This document shows, piece by piece, positions 8,494 through 16,900 of a stretch of DNA of 64,000 nt. Made by a program: the position numbers and the translations under genes. The notes beneath the pieces were generated by a model that saw nothing but the letters and a program-made list of their open reading frames with translations, was not told where the DNA came from and searched no databases. The number at the start of each line of letters is the position of its first letter. Positions within the stretch are counted from its first letter, which is position 1. The DNA lies in the NCBI RefSeq assembly GCF_003434055.1, contig NZ_QVEX01000015.1:1-64000 (forward strand). Direction: 5' to 3'. This DNA comes from Enterocloster aldenensis (GTDB taxonomy: Bacteria > Bacillota > Clostridia > Lachnospirales > Lachnospiraceae).

Positions 8494-9219
8494 CTACTGC
8501 CCATTTGCTTTCCGGTTCCCCACCGTATTCAGGTATTCCATGATACCCATATGGATGGTCCATGCCATCTGGTCCTGATAATCCTCCTGCTCCAGTTTGG
8601 CCGCCTCCTTCTTATTGCTCAGGAAACCGCATTCCACTATGACAATGGGTTGTTTTACATGGAGAAGAAGGTAATAATTATCATTGGCCTTTGCCATGCG
8701 CTTATTGGCGTCCCCCAGCACGTAATCAAACCGTTTCTGCAGGATTTCCGCCAGATATTTCCCCTTCTCTGATGTTTTATAATAGAACACCTGACCGCCG
8801 TTCACATACTCCTCATGATAGCTGTTCTGATGTATGCTTACAACCAGGTCAGGAACCGCCTCATTAATCACGTCGCAGCGCTTCCTCATATCCGCCATCT
8901 TCTTATGGCTGTCACCGGAACTGTAAAGGCCCTGATCTGAATCCCTGGTCAGCACCACCTTTACATCGGATGCTTCCAGATAAGCTTTCAACCGCTCTGC
9001 AATCTTTAGATTAATGTCTTTTTCCAACTGCCCGTCAATTCCCACCTTACCGGGGTCGTTGCCGCCGTGCCCCGCGTCTATTACCACCACGGGCCTTGCC
9101 TTATCAGCGTCCGCCTTATCATTCTGGACCGCCACCAGAGTACCGGCCTGCCACGATACAAGCGCCACGATTCCCAGCAGGAGAATCCCCATCACGGTCT
9201 GCCATGCTGATTGCTTCAT
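8494..9219 (-). CDS. N-acetylmuramoyl-L-alanine amidase (CwlD-like)
   Basis: Zinc amidase of the Amidase_3 family that cuts the bond between muramic acid and the peptide stem. An N-terminal signal anchor (QTVMGILLLGIVALVSWQAG) is followed by VVIDAGHGGNDPGKVG with the first zinc His, KDINLKIAERLKAYLE, VSIHQNSYHE with the second His, and IVIVECGFLSNKKEA with the catalytic Glu. Length and architecture fit CwlD, which forms muramic-delta-lactam in the spore cortex, but vegetative amidases look alike. The start at 9219 has AAGGAG 9 bases upstream; the ATG at 9264 has no comparable site. It lies 67 bases after the metallophosphoesterase gene. Confidence 0.9.
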   Translation of the reverse strand: MKQSAWQTVMGILLLGIVALVSWQAGTLVAVQNDKADADKARPVVVIDAGHGGNDPGKVGIDGQLEKDINLKIAERLKAYLEASDVKVVLTRDSDQGLYSSGDSHKKMADMRKRCDVINEAVPDLVVSIHQNSYHEEYVNGGQVFYYKTSEKGKYLAEILQKRFDYVLGDANKRMAKANDNYYLLLHVKQPIVIVECGFLSNKKEAAKLEQEDYQDQMAWTIHMGIMEYLNTVGNRKANGQ

Positions 9220-9285
9220 CAATGGGTGCTCCTTCATAACCTTTAATCCAGTATATTCACCCATCTACCTGAAAAAGACCTGTTT

Positions 9286-10743
9286 TTACTCCGCGCTCAG
9301 ACTGTTATAATCCTTAACCGCGTCTTCCACTATATATTCCAGATATTCATACAGGATGGCCGGATAGCAATATTCCTGCCACATCCCATATCCCGGCTGC
9401 TTCACAGCCTCCTCCACCACCTCGTAGGCCCTGCCCGCATAGCAGGCCGCATTGATATCCGCATAGACCTTGGACATCTGCTGCTTCTGGGTCTCTGACA
9501 GCTTCACGAACAGGCTTCCTGTTTCCTCCTCAGCCGAATCCTTCATGGCGTCATATGCCTGATTGTAGAAAATCCGGTTCAGGATAGGAGGACTGTATGT
9601 ATTGAAGTTCAACAGGTTCTCATCCTTGCTCCTGTGCCTCCTGGCCCACTTTTCCATATCCACCTGCCTGGTATGGTAGGAAAATGATTCATCTTCCATA
9701 TACTCCAGCACGCCATACTGACAGGGCGGCGTACTCAGGGAACTGGTTACGATTTCATGGATGCCAAAACTGTTGTTGCGCATGAAATGCTGCACATGAA
9801 GATGTCCGCTCAGGAACAGCGGGATGTTCTCCCCTTCCAGCTTCTGTATCAGTTCCTCACTGTGCTCAATGGTACAGTCATCCACATATACCTTGCTTTC
9901 CTCCAGCAGGTTATGGTGGGCCACGGGCAAAAGGATGACACCGTCCTCATCAGCCGCCTTCAGCTCTTTGTCAATCCATTCATAGGTCTCGGTCTTAATC
10001 ATCCCTCCCACACGGTTGCGCGGCTCATACTGACAGGTATCCAGCATCAAAAGCCGCATGGACGGGCCCAGGTCATAGGTATAGCTCAGGGAATGGATGT
10101 CCCGGCTGTTGGCCTCAGAGTAACCGAATTCACTATAAATACTCACAAAGTCCGCCGGCGTAGTGGGTTCCGCCGGATACCGGTCCATACCGGAATACAC
10201 GGCCGCACTGGGGTTATTGATATCATGGTTGCCCGGAATTACCACGACGGCTATCCCTGCCCGCTCCAGTGCATCCAGCCTGCCGGCCAGTTCCTCATGG
10301 CTCCTCTTTTCGCCCTGCAGGCTTAAATCCCCGCTGATGATCAGCACATCCGGGTTCAGAAGCTGGATTTCCTCAAACGCTGCATCCGTTATCTCCCGCA
10401 CATAATTGGTCAGCTTACCGTCCCCGTGTTCCACCATGGACTGGAACATATCCCCTCCATCAGTAAGGGATTCAGCCAGGTAATGGATATCCGTCATTAC
10501 CACAATCCGTTTGCCGCCTTCCAGAGGTTCGGCCTTTGTCTCCTTTTCCGCTCCCGGAAAAGGCTCTATCTCCGACGGGCTGGGCGCCGTGGGCTTCACG
10601 ATTTGCTCCTCGGCGGAGGGGGCTTCTGTCCTTTCGGCAGATGTTTGTACGCTTTCCTCCACAGCTGGCCGGCTGCTGCACCCGGCTGCCATCCCCATCA
10701 GTACTGCTGTCACAATCCCTGCAATCCACTTCCTGTTTCCCAT
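9286..10743 (-). CDS. Lipoprotein metallophosphoesterase (calcineurin-like)
   Basis: Predicted extracellular lipoprotein of about 485 residues. The signal peptide MGNRKWIAGIVTAVLMGM ends in the lipobox AAGC, followed by a Ser/Glu/Pro-rich linker. The calcineurin-like core shows IVVMTDIHYLAESL, LIISGDLSLQGEK, VIPGNHDINNP, LPVAHHNLLE and FLSGHLHVQHF, the five metal-binding blocks of the family. The C-terminal hundred or so residues are not recognised. The start is uncertain: the ATG at 10743 has GGGGG six bases upstream and gives a clean lipoprotein signal, whereas the ATG at 10794 lies inside the preceding gene. The substrate is unknown. Confidence 0.88.
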   Translation of the reverse strand: MGNRKWIAGIVTAVLMGMAAGCSSRPAVEESVQTSAERTEAPSAEEQIVKPTAPSPSEIEPFPGAEKETKAEPLEGGKRIVVMTDIHYLAESLTDGGDMFQSMVEHGDGKLTNYVREITDAAFEEIQLLNPDVLIISGDLSLQGEKRSHEELAGRLDALERAGIAVVVIPGNHDINNPSAAVYSGMDRYPAEPTTPADFVSIYSEFGYSEANSRDIHSLSYTYDLGPSMRLLMLDTCQYEPRNRVGGMIKTETYEWIDKELKAADEDGVILLPVAHHNLLEESKVYVDDCTIEHSEELIQKLEGENIPLFLSGHLHVQHFMRNNSFGIHEIVTSSLSTPPCQYGVLEYMEDESFSYHTRQVDMEKWARRHRSKDENLLNFNTYSPPILNRIFYNQAYDAMKDSAEEETGSLFVKLSETQKQQMSKVYADINAACYAGRAYEVVEEAVKQPGYGMWQEYCYPAILYEYLEYIVEDAVKDYNSLSAE

Positions 10744-10766
10744 TTCCATCCCCCGGTCCATATTAT

Positions 10767-12449
10767 CTATTTCACTGTTGACACAATGTCCCATATGTCA
10801 GATGATTCAAATCCAAGCTTCCAGCACGCCACGCCTGCCAGGTCAAAATCCTTCACCAGGCCAATCTTGAGGGCCATGGATTTCTCATCTTCCATCCATA
10901 TATATTGCTCCCCATTGCCGTTAACCGTGCTTCCATAAAACTGTCCAAGCTCCTGGTCCCAGGTCAGATCCACATGATTGTCCGCAACCCATTGCCTGGC
11001 GTCCGCAATGCCGTAAGCCTTGGATGTGGTCTTTCCTTCATTGACCGTCCATACCCTTGTGTAGAAAGGCACGGCGTTAATGACCTTTTCCTTGGGAACC
11101 TCCTTCAGGGTGTTCTCTATCCCGTCTTTTACATAGGAAATGGATGCAACCGAACCAGCGTCCCCGCCCGCGTAATGTTCATCATATCCCATGACGATTA
11201 CATAATCCGCCACAATCCCCTGCTCCCGTCTGTTATAAAAGGCAGAATACGGGGAAGGGACGTAATTATCAACGGACAGCACCAGCCCCTTCTGTCTGCA
11301 GGACACGGACAGCTCCCGGATGAACTGTACATAGTGGGGGCCGGCCTCTGCCTTCAGGCTCTCAAAATCCAGATTGAATCCGTCAAATCCATAGGTATCG
11401 GCTTCCTTCATAAGGTTTTCAATCAGTTTCCTGCGCGTGCTGGTGGAGGACATAAGTGTCTTGGTATTAAGGTTCTTCACGCTTTCCTGCGTGCTTACGT
11501 TTTCCACCATGGCCCATACCTGAAGCCCCATCTCATGGGCTTTGTCCACGTACTCCTTGCTGGCAAGGGAATTATAGGTTCCATCGTCCGATATCACATT
11601 GAACCAGGTAGGCACAATCACATTCATGTCCTTTGTAACAGACACATAGCTTTCCAGGGTATTGTTGGCCTCCTGGCGCGTCACCTGATGGAATCCAAGG
11701 CGGACCTTTTCATCCATGGAAATGCTTGTATATACCGGCGCCTCAAAGGAACTCTCAGGCGTGACCTGTTCCCGGCCATCCAGCCTGCGGTTCTCAATGT
11801 AACCAATATAGCCGTCTTCGGTACGCACCCTGGACCACTTCTCCATGGTTTCCAGCACATCCACCTGCTCTCCCTGCTCAAGTTCTGTGAGGATTGGGCT
11901 TTTCACCCCTCCCTTTTCCCTTACATGCCCTGCTTTTTTTACTTCAGCGGTATCGTAAGGCTCCCATAGGGTGTCAATGAACACGCGCTTAATCTGGCTT
12001 GTGGCAAAGGACCGGGTCCGTATGTCCGTGTAGTTGACCACCAGGCCCAGGGACAGGTACATGCCGTCATCCGTCACCTTAAAAAGAGGTCCCTTTTCCC
12101 CCTGTGCATCCTCATCCGCATAAACAATGGACTCCGGAAGGGCATAGACCAGGAGCTTCTCTCCCTCATCCCAGTAAAAACGCTGGTTCAGATATTCATT
12201 CACCCATCCCACCGGCAGATATACCTGTCCATCCTCGTAAATACCCTTTTCTTCCTGCAGTTCATTATCTAAAAGCAAGGCAACCTGGCTGCCCTTAATC
12301 CCAAACACCTTGGCCTTATCTGACAGTTCATCGGACGGCATATATTTGCGCATATAAATATATCCGCCGGCACCGCCTGCTGCCATCAAAAGGAGCATCA
12401 GGACCAATACCGTAACCGCACATCCATGACCTTTTCTTCTTCTGCCCAT
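10767..12449 (-). CDS. Exported SH3 / glycoside hydrolase family 18 protein
   Basis: Predicted exported or membrane-anchored glycan hydrolase of 560 residues. A basic start and one hydrophobic segment (AVTVLVLMLLLMAAGGAGGY) lead to a copper-amine-oxidase-like N-terminal fold (VYLPVGWVNEYLNQRFYW), a bacterial SH3 domain near residues 175-225 (SPILTELEQGEQVDVLETM), then a GH18 barrel whose active-site strand reads DGFNLDFESL, matching DxxDxDxE. This layout resembles YaaH/SleL/YdhD-type cell-wall and spore-cortex hydrolases, usually N-acetylglucosaminidases. GGAGG lies five bases before the ATG. It overlaps the start region of the metallophosphoesterase gene, so the two and the amidase may be co-transcribed as a cell-envelope set. 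Confidence 0.92.
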   Translation of the reverse strand: MGRRRKGHGCAVTVLVLMLLLMAAGGAGGYIYMRKYMPSDELSDKAKVFGIKGSQVALLLDNELQEEKGIYEDGQVYLPVGWVNEYLNQRFYWDEGEKLLVYALPESIVYADEDAQGEKGPLFKVTDDGMYLSLGLVVNYTDIRTRSFATSQIKRVFIDTLWEPYDTAEVKKAGHVREKGGVKSPILTELEQGEQVDVLETMEKWSRVRTEDGYIGYIENRRLDGREQVTPESSFEAPVYTSISMDEKVRLGFHQVTRQEANNTLESYVSVTKDMNVIVPTWFNVISDDGTYNSLASKEYVDKAHEMGLQVWAMVENVSTQESVKNLNTKTLMSSTSTRRKLIENLMKEADTYGFDGFNLDFESLKAEAGPHYVQFIRELSVSCRQKGLVLSVDNYVPSPYSAFYNRREQGIVADYVIVMGYDEHYAGGDAGSVASISYVKDGIENTLKEVPKEKVINAVPFYTRVWTVNEGKTTSKAYGIADARQWVADNHVDLTWDQELGQFYGSTVNGNGEQYIWMEDEKSMALKIGLVKDFDLAGVACWKLGFESSDIWDIVSTVK

Positions 12450-12519
12450 CCTGTCCTCCAGTTCTCATATAATTGGTTTTATTTTATCACAAAATATTAG
12501 GAATGGGACATTTAAATAT

Positions 12520-12660
12520 TTACAATTTACGGTCACTGCGGATTACCAGCGTCTCCCTTTGCCCCAGATGAAAGAGTCCTACGGGCACGCTGCCGGCTTT
12601 GGCTACACAGGCTTGGGATGATACCCCTGGCAGCGTACCGGTAAAACTCCCTTCTTCATG
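12520..12660 (-). other. In-frame extension beyond a stop codon, with an internal inverted repeat
   Basis: After the TAA of the 88-residue gene upstream, the same frame stays open for 46 more codons with coding-like composition (for example GLFHLGQRETLVIRSDRKL) before a second TAA. The stretch also holds an 8-bp inverted repeat, ACGCTGCC/GGCAGCGT (12587-12594 and 12629-12636), enclosing a GGG/CCC hairpin. It may be the lost C-terminal part of the small gene or a structured leader of the GH18 gene. I do not recognise a known riboswitch in it. Confidence 0.35.
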
Positions 12661-12927
12661 TTAATTACCTTTTTTCTTTTGGGGAGGGTCACAAAGATAT
12701 ACTTTATCAAACCGTATTTCTTTCAGGCATCCCTGTTCGGCCCCTATGTAGTCACCCATATAGAAACCGCCGTCTTCCCCCATCTCAAATATGCGTTCCC
12801 ATTCTGTCTCAGGGCATTCTCTTCCATCAATCAGTATACGGACCCCTTTGTTTTTATACCGCCTTAATCCATCCAGATAGACCTTCTGATGTTCCCTGCG
12901 GTCCGCATATTCTATATTTCCAACCAT
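12661..12927 (-). CDS. Small hypothetical protein (88 residues)
   Basis: A small soluble protein that I do not recognise. It is rich in charged and aromatic residues, begins MVGNIEYADRREHQKVYLDG and ends with a basic KKKGN tail. There is no signal peptide or membrane segment. Blocks such as RILIDGRECPE, GFYMGDYIG and EIRFDKVYLCDPP look like an ordered alpha/beta fold. It lies on the same strand as its neighbours, between the kinase-type operon and the GH18 gene, separated from the former by a terminator. The frame remains open for 46 codons past its stop, so it could be a truncated version of a longer protein. Confidence 0.6.
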   Translation of the reverse strand: MVGNIEYADRREHQKVYLDGLRRYKNKGVRILIDGRECPETEWERIFEMGEDGGFYMGDYIGAEQGCLKEIRFDKVYLCDPPQKKKGN

Positions 12928-12950
12928 AAAATACCCTCCACCAGCTGCAT

Positions 12951-13012
12951 TTAAAAGACAGGCCGTTATTTCAGGAGGCTGTTCGTGACATATCCCATGC
13001 TTAACGGCCTGC
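12951..13012 (-). terminator. Terminator after the kinase/P-loop operon
   Basis: On the minus strand GCAGGCCGTTA and TAACGGCCTG form a 10-bp stem around a long loop, followed by TCTTTTAAA, just after the stop codon at 13023. Confidence 0.7.
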
Positions 13013-13022
13013 TTCTTTATCT

Positions 13023-13706
13023 TTACAGAATTCCCTCAAACCACTTCATTGTCCTGTAGTCCACGGAAAAGGCATCCACTGAAAGAGGAACCCTTCTGAG
13101 GGGAATGCCGAACTGCCTTTCGATTTCCCTTCTGGTGTCCTCACTGCCAAAGGCAGCCGTATATATCCACCCTGCACCGCACTCTTCTTCCCCTGTTAAA
13201 AGTTCCATAAATGCCTCTAATTTCCACTCGCTAAGTGACGCTGCCATGATTTTAACCGTACTCCTGAGCCACTCATTCCGTATGGAAGGCCTCATCTCCC
13301 CAAAATCAATGATGATGTCTTCAAAACCGCCTTCCATGCACCGGGCCAGGGTGTCTGACGATCCCTGGGTATAATATGTCACCCCGAGAATCCTGAATCC
13401 GTACACCGCAGCATCTGCGTTTTTTTCATTCTTCCTCCCTGACGCGCAGGCCATGGACATAAGGTCCCCATGACCGCTCCAATCCAGGACAGCTGTCCTG
13501 TGCTGCAGGGAGCTGGCCAGATAATTAGCCATCAGTACACTAAGATGGGTTACCCCTGTCCCGCGCCCTGCTCCGGCAATACCTGTGACCCTGCATCTTC
13601 CTGCGGGGCCGTTCCTGCGTTTAAAAAGGCTTCTTTTATTTTTTTCCATGCGTCTGTCCAGCTTTTTCCTGCCTTCCCTGGCCTGCCGCCGGACACAACC
13701 TTCCAT
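13023..13706 (-). CDS. ParA/MinD/TadZ-like protein with degenerate P-loop
   Basis: Up to 227 residues. After a very basic N-terminus comes GIAGAGRGTGVTHLSVLMAN, placed like the deviant Walker A of MinD/ParA/TadZ proteins but with the signature lysines replaced. AVLDWSGHGDLM follows where the family has its switch region, and EDIIIDFGEMRP resembles the Walker B strand. It overlaps the 3' end of the kinase gene by up to 157 bases; even the next ATG (13649) leaves a 100-base overlap, because the P-loop-like motif itself lies inside the overlap. Which start is used is uncertain. Cytoplasmic; probably a non-canonical ATPase or pseudo-ATPase working with the kinase. Confidence 0.7.
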   Translation of the reverse strand: MEGCVRRQAREGRKKLDRRMEKNKRSLFKRRNGPAGRCRVTGIAGAGRGTGVTHLSVLMANYLASSLQHRTAVLDWSGHGDLMSMACASGRKNEKNADAAVYGFRILGVTYYTQGSSDTLARCMEGGFEDIIIDFGEMRPSIRNEWLRSTVKIMAASLSEWKLEAFMELLTGEEECGAGWIYTAAFGSEDTRREIERQFGIPLRRVPLSVDAFSVDYRTMKWFEGIL

Positions 13707-15121
13707 AATGACCTGAGAAATGTTTCCGTTTCCTTCTGCTGCATAAAAGGATTATTATATTCCGGCGAAGCAAACACCATGGCCTGCTTCAGCAGCCTGT
13801 CCCAATCCAATGACTGCCTGGAATGATGCAGGCGCCTGTCCTTAAGGGGCCATTTCCAATATCCGCCCTGGGTGTGGCGGAACACAACCACTGTTTTCCG
13901 GTTCTTATCCCGGTTCCAGACAGTTTGTATGAAGGAAACCATGGGATCCATAAAACAGCTTTCCCAAGGACTGGCCGCGGCCACGGCAATCAGTACTCCC
14001 CTTCCGTCCGCCGCGTCCTTTGCAAGCTGGTTCCAGTCTGTTCCGTAATCCCTGAGGATGACGCGGTATCCCAAAGGCCTGTCCAACCGGACCGCGGGTC
14101 CGTACCATGGTTTCATACGGCTGCCTTTAATGGTATAAATACCCTTTTCATCCGGGCGTGCACTTTCGTGGGCAGAAAGCTCCCGGACTGCCCGGGAATG
14201 GTTATGCTCTTCATACAATGGGCTCCATCCCTGTTTTGTAAGGAAATGCAGCAGCCCAAATGCCAGATGGGTCACTCCTGCCCCTGGTCTCATTCCTGCC
14301 AGATATATAATGAGAGATGAGTCTGGTATTCCTTCCTGATTCCCAGCCGTTTCCCTGACACAAAGCATACGCAGTGCGGCCTCTGCTTCCTTGGCAGAAC
14401 CGTACCGCTTGTCCATGTCAGGATCCATACACTTTCTGATTATCCGCTGCAGCGGTCCTGATATGGACCCGGAAATACCTGCCTCCTGCTTCAGGGTTCC
14501 GCATAACATGAAACGGAGGACCGCACCAATGGCATAAATATCAGTCCTTTGATCCAATATATGGTCAGAAGAATATTGCTCAGGGGCAGCGCATCCCGCC
14601 GTGCCGTACCTTAACCGTTCCTGGTTGGCATCCGGAAAACGCGCAGCATGGTCAAAATCAATCAGTTTTACCGCGCCGTCACAGATAATCAGATTGTTCG
14701 GTTGTAAATCTAAGTATAATATGGGTAATTTATATGCAGAGTGCATATATTCCACAAGTCCGCAGATCTGCATCCCATAACGGACCGCATCTGCCTCTTG
14801 AAGAGCGCCCTGATGTTTAACCAGGGTGTAAAGAGAATTCCCCTGCAGGAATTCCTCGATTAAATAAAAATATTCAGAATCTTCTTCCAGGTCATAAATC
14901 TGTGGGATTCCCGGATGCTGCAGTTCCTTCAGGATCAATGCCTCCCGGCGGAAGGTCTCATAATCCGCACACTTCCTGGATACGCACTTGATTGCCCTGT
15001 ATTCTTCCAGGCCCAGATGGACTGCCAGCCAGACCGTTCCCGACCGCCCAGATCCAAGTCTATGCAGCAGGCGGTATTTGCCAAACAATATCCTATTCCT
15101 TTTCCTTCCCTCCTTTGTCAC
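13550..15121 (-). CDS. Ser/Thr protein kinase fused to a degenerate P-loop domain
   Basis: A soluble protein of 523 residues. The N-terminal 265 or so are a Hanks-type kinase: glycine loop LGSGRSGTV, lysine in RAIKCVS, catalytic loop YLDLQPNN (YLD in place of HRD, Q in place of K), DFD in place of DFG, and APEQYS. No membrane segment or PASTA repeats follow. Instead the C-terminal 240 residues begin IIYLAGMRPGAGVTHLAFGL, the same degenerate P-loop motif seen in the overlapping downstream gene. The start is GTG with a weak site upstream. A Tad-pilus or secretion role would fit the TadZ resemblance, but no pilus gene is nearby. Confidence 0.8.
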   Translation of the reverse strand: MTKEGRKRNRILFGKYRLLHRLGSGRSGTVWLAVHLGLEEYRAIKCVSRKCADYETFRREALILKELQHPGIPQIYDLEEDSEYFYLIEEFLQGNSLYTLVKHQGALQEADAVRYGMQICGLVEYMHSAYKLPILYLDLQPNNLIICDGAVKLIDFDHAARFPDANQERLRYGTAGCAAPEQYSSDHILDQRTDIYAIGAVLRFMLCGTLKQEAGISGSISGPLQRIIRKCMDPDMDKRYGSAKEAEAALRMLCVRETAGNQEGIPDSSLIIYLAGMRPGAGVTHLAFGLLHFLTKQGWSPLYEEHNHSRAVRELSAHESARPDEKGIYTIKGSRMKPWYGPAVRLDRPLGYRVILRDYGTDWNQLAKDAADGRGVLIAVAAASPWESCFMDPMVSFIQTVWNRDKNRKTVVVFRHTQGGYWKWPLKDRRLHHSRQSLDWDRLLKQAMVFASPEYNNPFMQQKETETFLRSLWKVVSGGRPGKAGKSWTDAWKKIKEAFLNAGTAPQEDAGSQVLPEQGAGQG

Positions 15122-15240
15122 AGATTCATCTCACCCCATGATTTTAACCCATTTTCTGTCATTCGTCTATGGTCGATATATCCTCTATCTTATTCCTAAG
15201 TATTTTTTCCAAAAATTTTTCTTAAAATTTAAAAGAGTAA

Positions 15241-15270
15241 TTGATATTTTCCCATGTAATGTAGTATATT
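15241..15270 (+). promoter_or_regulatory. Predicted mecA promoter
   Basis: TTGATA (15241-15246), 18-base spacer, TATATT (15265-15270), 77 bases before the mecA ATG. Confidence 0.55.
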
Positions 15271-15346
15271 TAAAGTGTAGAAGTCTATCTATCGCTACAG
15301 ACGCAAGTAGACAAACCACAGTTGATATAGAACAGGAAGTGATCCT

Positions 15347-16096
15347 ATGAAGATAGAACGCATTAATGATAATCAGATCCGCTGCACTCTGACCAGTTTT
15401 GACTTAAGTGTGCGCAACATTAACCTTGTAGAACTTGCCTATGGCACGGAGAAGGCCAGGAAGCTGTTCCGGGAGATGATCCAGAAGGCATCCAACGAGG
15501 TTGGGTTTGAGGCGGAGGACATTCCCCTTATGGTGGAAGCCATCCCCCTGTCCAGCGAAAGCATCATGCTGGTGATTACCAAGATAGAGGATCCGGAGGA
15601 GCTGGATACACGCTTTGCCAAGTTCTCGCCGTTTACAGAGGATAACCAGAACCCGCTGCTGTCCCAGCTGGCCAGTGAATTCCTGGAAGGCGCTGAGAAT
15701 CCCCTTAATTATCTGGAACCGGATACAGTGGAGGAGGCACAGAATAACACGGACTCCGCCGTCCAGGGACCGGACAATGCCAAGAAGAAAAAGGGTGCTG
15801 TCAGCAGCGCCCGTATATTCCGTTTCGGCAGCCTGGACCGGATCAGTGAAGCCGCCAGGGCGGTTGACGGCATCTATAATGGTGTCAATACCCTTTATAA
15901 AAAACCGGATACCCGCCAGTACTATCTGATTGTCAAGCGCCAGGACTGCGAGGACCTGGACTTTTCAAGGGTGTGCAATATCCTGGCGGAATATGCTGCA
16001 AAGCTTCCCCATGAATCTGCCAGCGAGGCTTATTTTAAAGAACATTATGAAGTGATGATTGAGAACCGTGCGCTGCAGAACCTGGCTAAGATCTGA
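15347..16096 (+). CDS. mecA: Adaptor protein MecA
   Basis: MecA delivers substrates to the ClpC-ClpP protease. At 249 residues it has the normal length. The N-terminal substrate-recognition domain starts MKIERINDNQIRCTLTSFDL, the middle is an acidic linker (residues about 95-145, EEAQNNTDSAVQ), and the C-terminal ClpC-binding domain contains SLDRISEAARAV and the closing ESASEAYFKEHYEVMI. It stands alone between a promoter at 15241-15270 and a strong terminator at 16114-16158. Its upstream neighbour is transcribed divergently. Confidence 0.93.
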   Translation: MKIERINDNQIRCTLTSFDLSVRNINLVELAYGTEKARKLFREMIQKASNEVGFEAEDIPLMVEAIPLSSESIMLVITKIEDPEELDTRFAKFSPFTEDNQNPLLSQLASEFLEGAENPLNYLEPDTVEEAQNNTDSAVQGPDNAKKKKGAVSSARIFRFGSLDRISEAARAVDGIYNGVNTLYKKPDTRQYYLIVKRQDCEDLDFSRVCNILAEYAAKLPHESASEAYFKEHYEVMIENRALQNLAKI

Positions 16097-16113
16097 TGAC
16101 CCGTGTATAAAAC

Positions 16114-16158
16114 AAATCCCCCCATGGCGGATATCCTGCCATAGGGGGATTTCTTTAT
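16114..16158. terminator. Bidirectional terminator between mecA and the GntR gene
   Basis: AAATCCCCCCATGGC pairs with GCCATAGGGGGATTT and has a T-rich tail on the plus side and an A-rich lead that serves the minus side. It separates two convergent genes. Confidence 0.85.
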
Positions 16159-16172
16159 TGCTGATTGCACCA

Positions 16173-16850
16173 TTATTTAAAATACTGGGGATACTGCTCC
16201 CTGAACAGCTTCTCATTCAGCATCCAGTTATTCAGATGCCTGTCCATGGTTTCCACTGCCCGCTTCGTATCCTTTGACCGGATTGCATCGAGAAGTTCCC
16301 GGTGCTCCCCGATAATCTTGTAATCCTTGACCGTTGTCACGGAAAGGCTCCGTATCCTGTCATAGTGGATGGCCAGGCGCTGGCACATGTTGTAGGTAAG
16401 CTCCTTCCTGCATATGGAAAAAAGCTTTTTGTGCATCTCATTGTCCAGTTCCAGCAGCTTTTCAGGAGAACCGCCTTCCAGATAGAACTCCTGAAGCCGG
16501 ATATTCTCGTCCAGCCAATTAAGGTCGTCCTCACATGCCATGCCGCATACCAGCTCCACGGCTGCCTTTTCCAAAAGCAGGCGCAGGAACCTTGCCTCTT
16601 CCACCAGCTCCACATCAATCAGGGCAATGCGCATACCCCTCTGGGGAAATATCTGGATGATGCGGGATTCCTCGCTGAGCTGGATGACCGCCTCGCGCAC
16701 GGGTGTACGGCTGATTCCAATCTGCTGTGACACCTCAATATCATTAAAGGGGGCCCCGGGTTCCAGTTCCAGGGAGATAATATTGTCACGGATGGTATGG
16801 TAGGCATATTCCCTTGCGGTCTCGCCTGATTTCTTTTCTTCTATCTTCAT
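16173..16850 (-). CDS. GntR family regulator (FadR/FCD subfamily), probable uronate regulator
   Basis: DNA-binding repressor of 225 residues. The winged helix-turn-helix covers about residues 10-75 with QQIGISRTPVREAVIQL, and the all-helical FCD effector domain follows with histidines typical of its metal site (MHKKLF and EHRELLDAIRS). It lies 50 bases downstream of uxuA on the same strand, so the likely target is the uxuA promoter, where a 12-bp palindrome covers the transcription start. By analogy with UxuR/ExuR proteins the ligand would be a hexuronate intermediate; that is an inference from position. Confidence 0.88.
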   Translation of the reverse strand: MKIEEKKSGETAREYAYHTIRDNIISLELEPGAPFNDIEVSQQIGISRTPVREAVIQLSEESRIIQIFPQRGMRIALIDVELVEEARFLRLLLEKAAVELVCGMACEDDLNWLDENIRLQEFYLEGGSPEKLLELDNEMHKKLFSICRKELTYNMCQRLAIHYDRIRSLSVTTVKDYKIIGEHRELLDAIRSKDTKRAVETMDRHLNNWMLNEKLFREQYPQYFK

Positions 16851-16900
16851 GGGTACAGTCTCCTGTTTTTAGAACGTGTCTGAAAAATAAGGATGCGGGG

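Noticed and set aside
12541..12660. TPP or c-di-GMP riboswitch in the GH18 leader
   Set aside because: Some short words resemble these aptamers, but the full set and order of conserved blocks are missing on both strands.
16865..16885. Third copy of the E1/E2 repeat (GTGTCTGAAAAAT)
   Set aside because: Only a 13-base match to one end, with no partner arm; could be chance.
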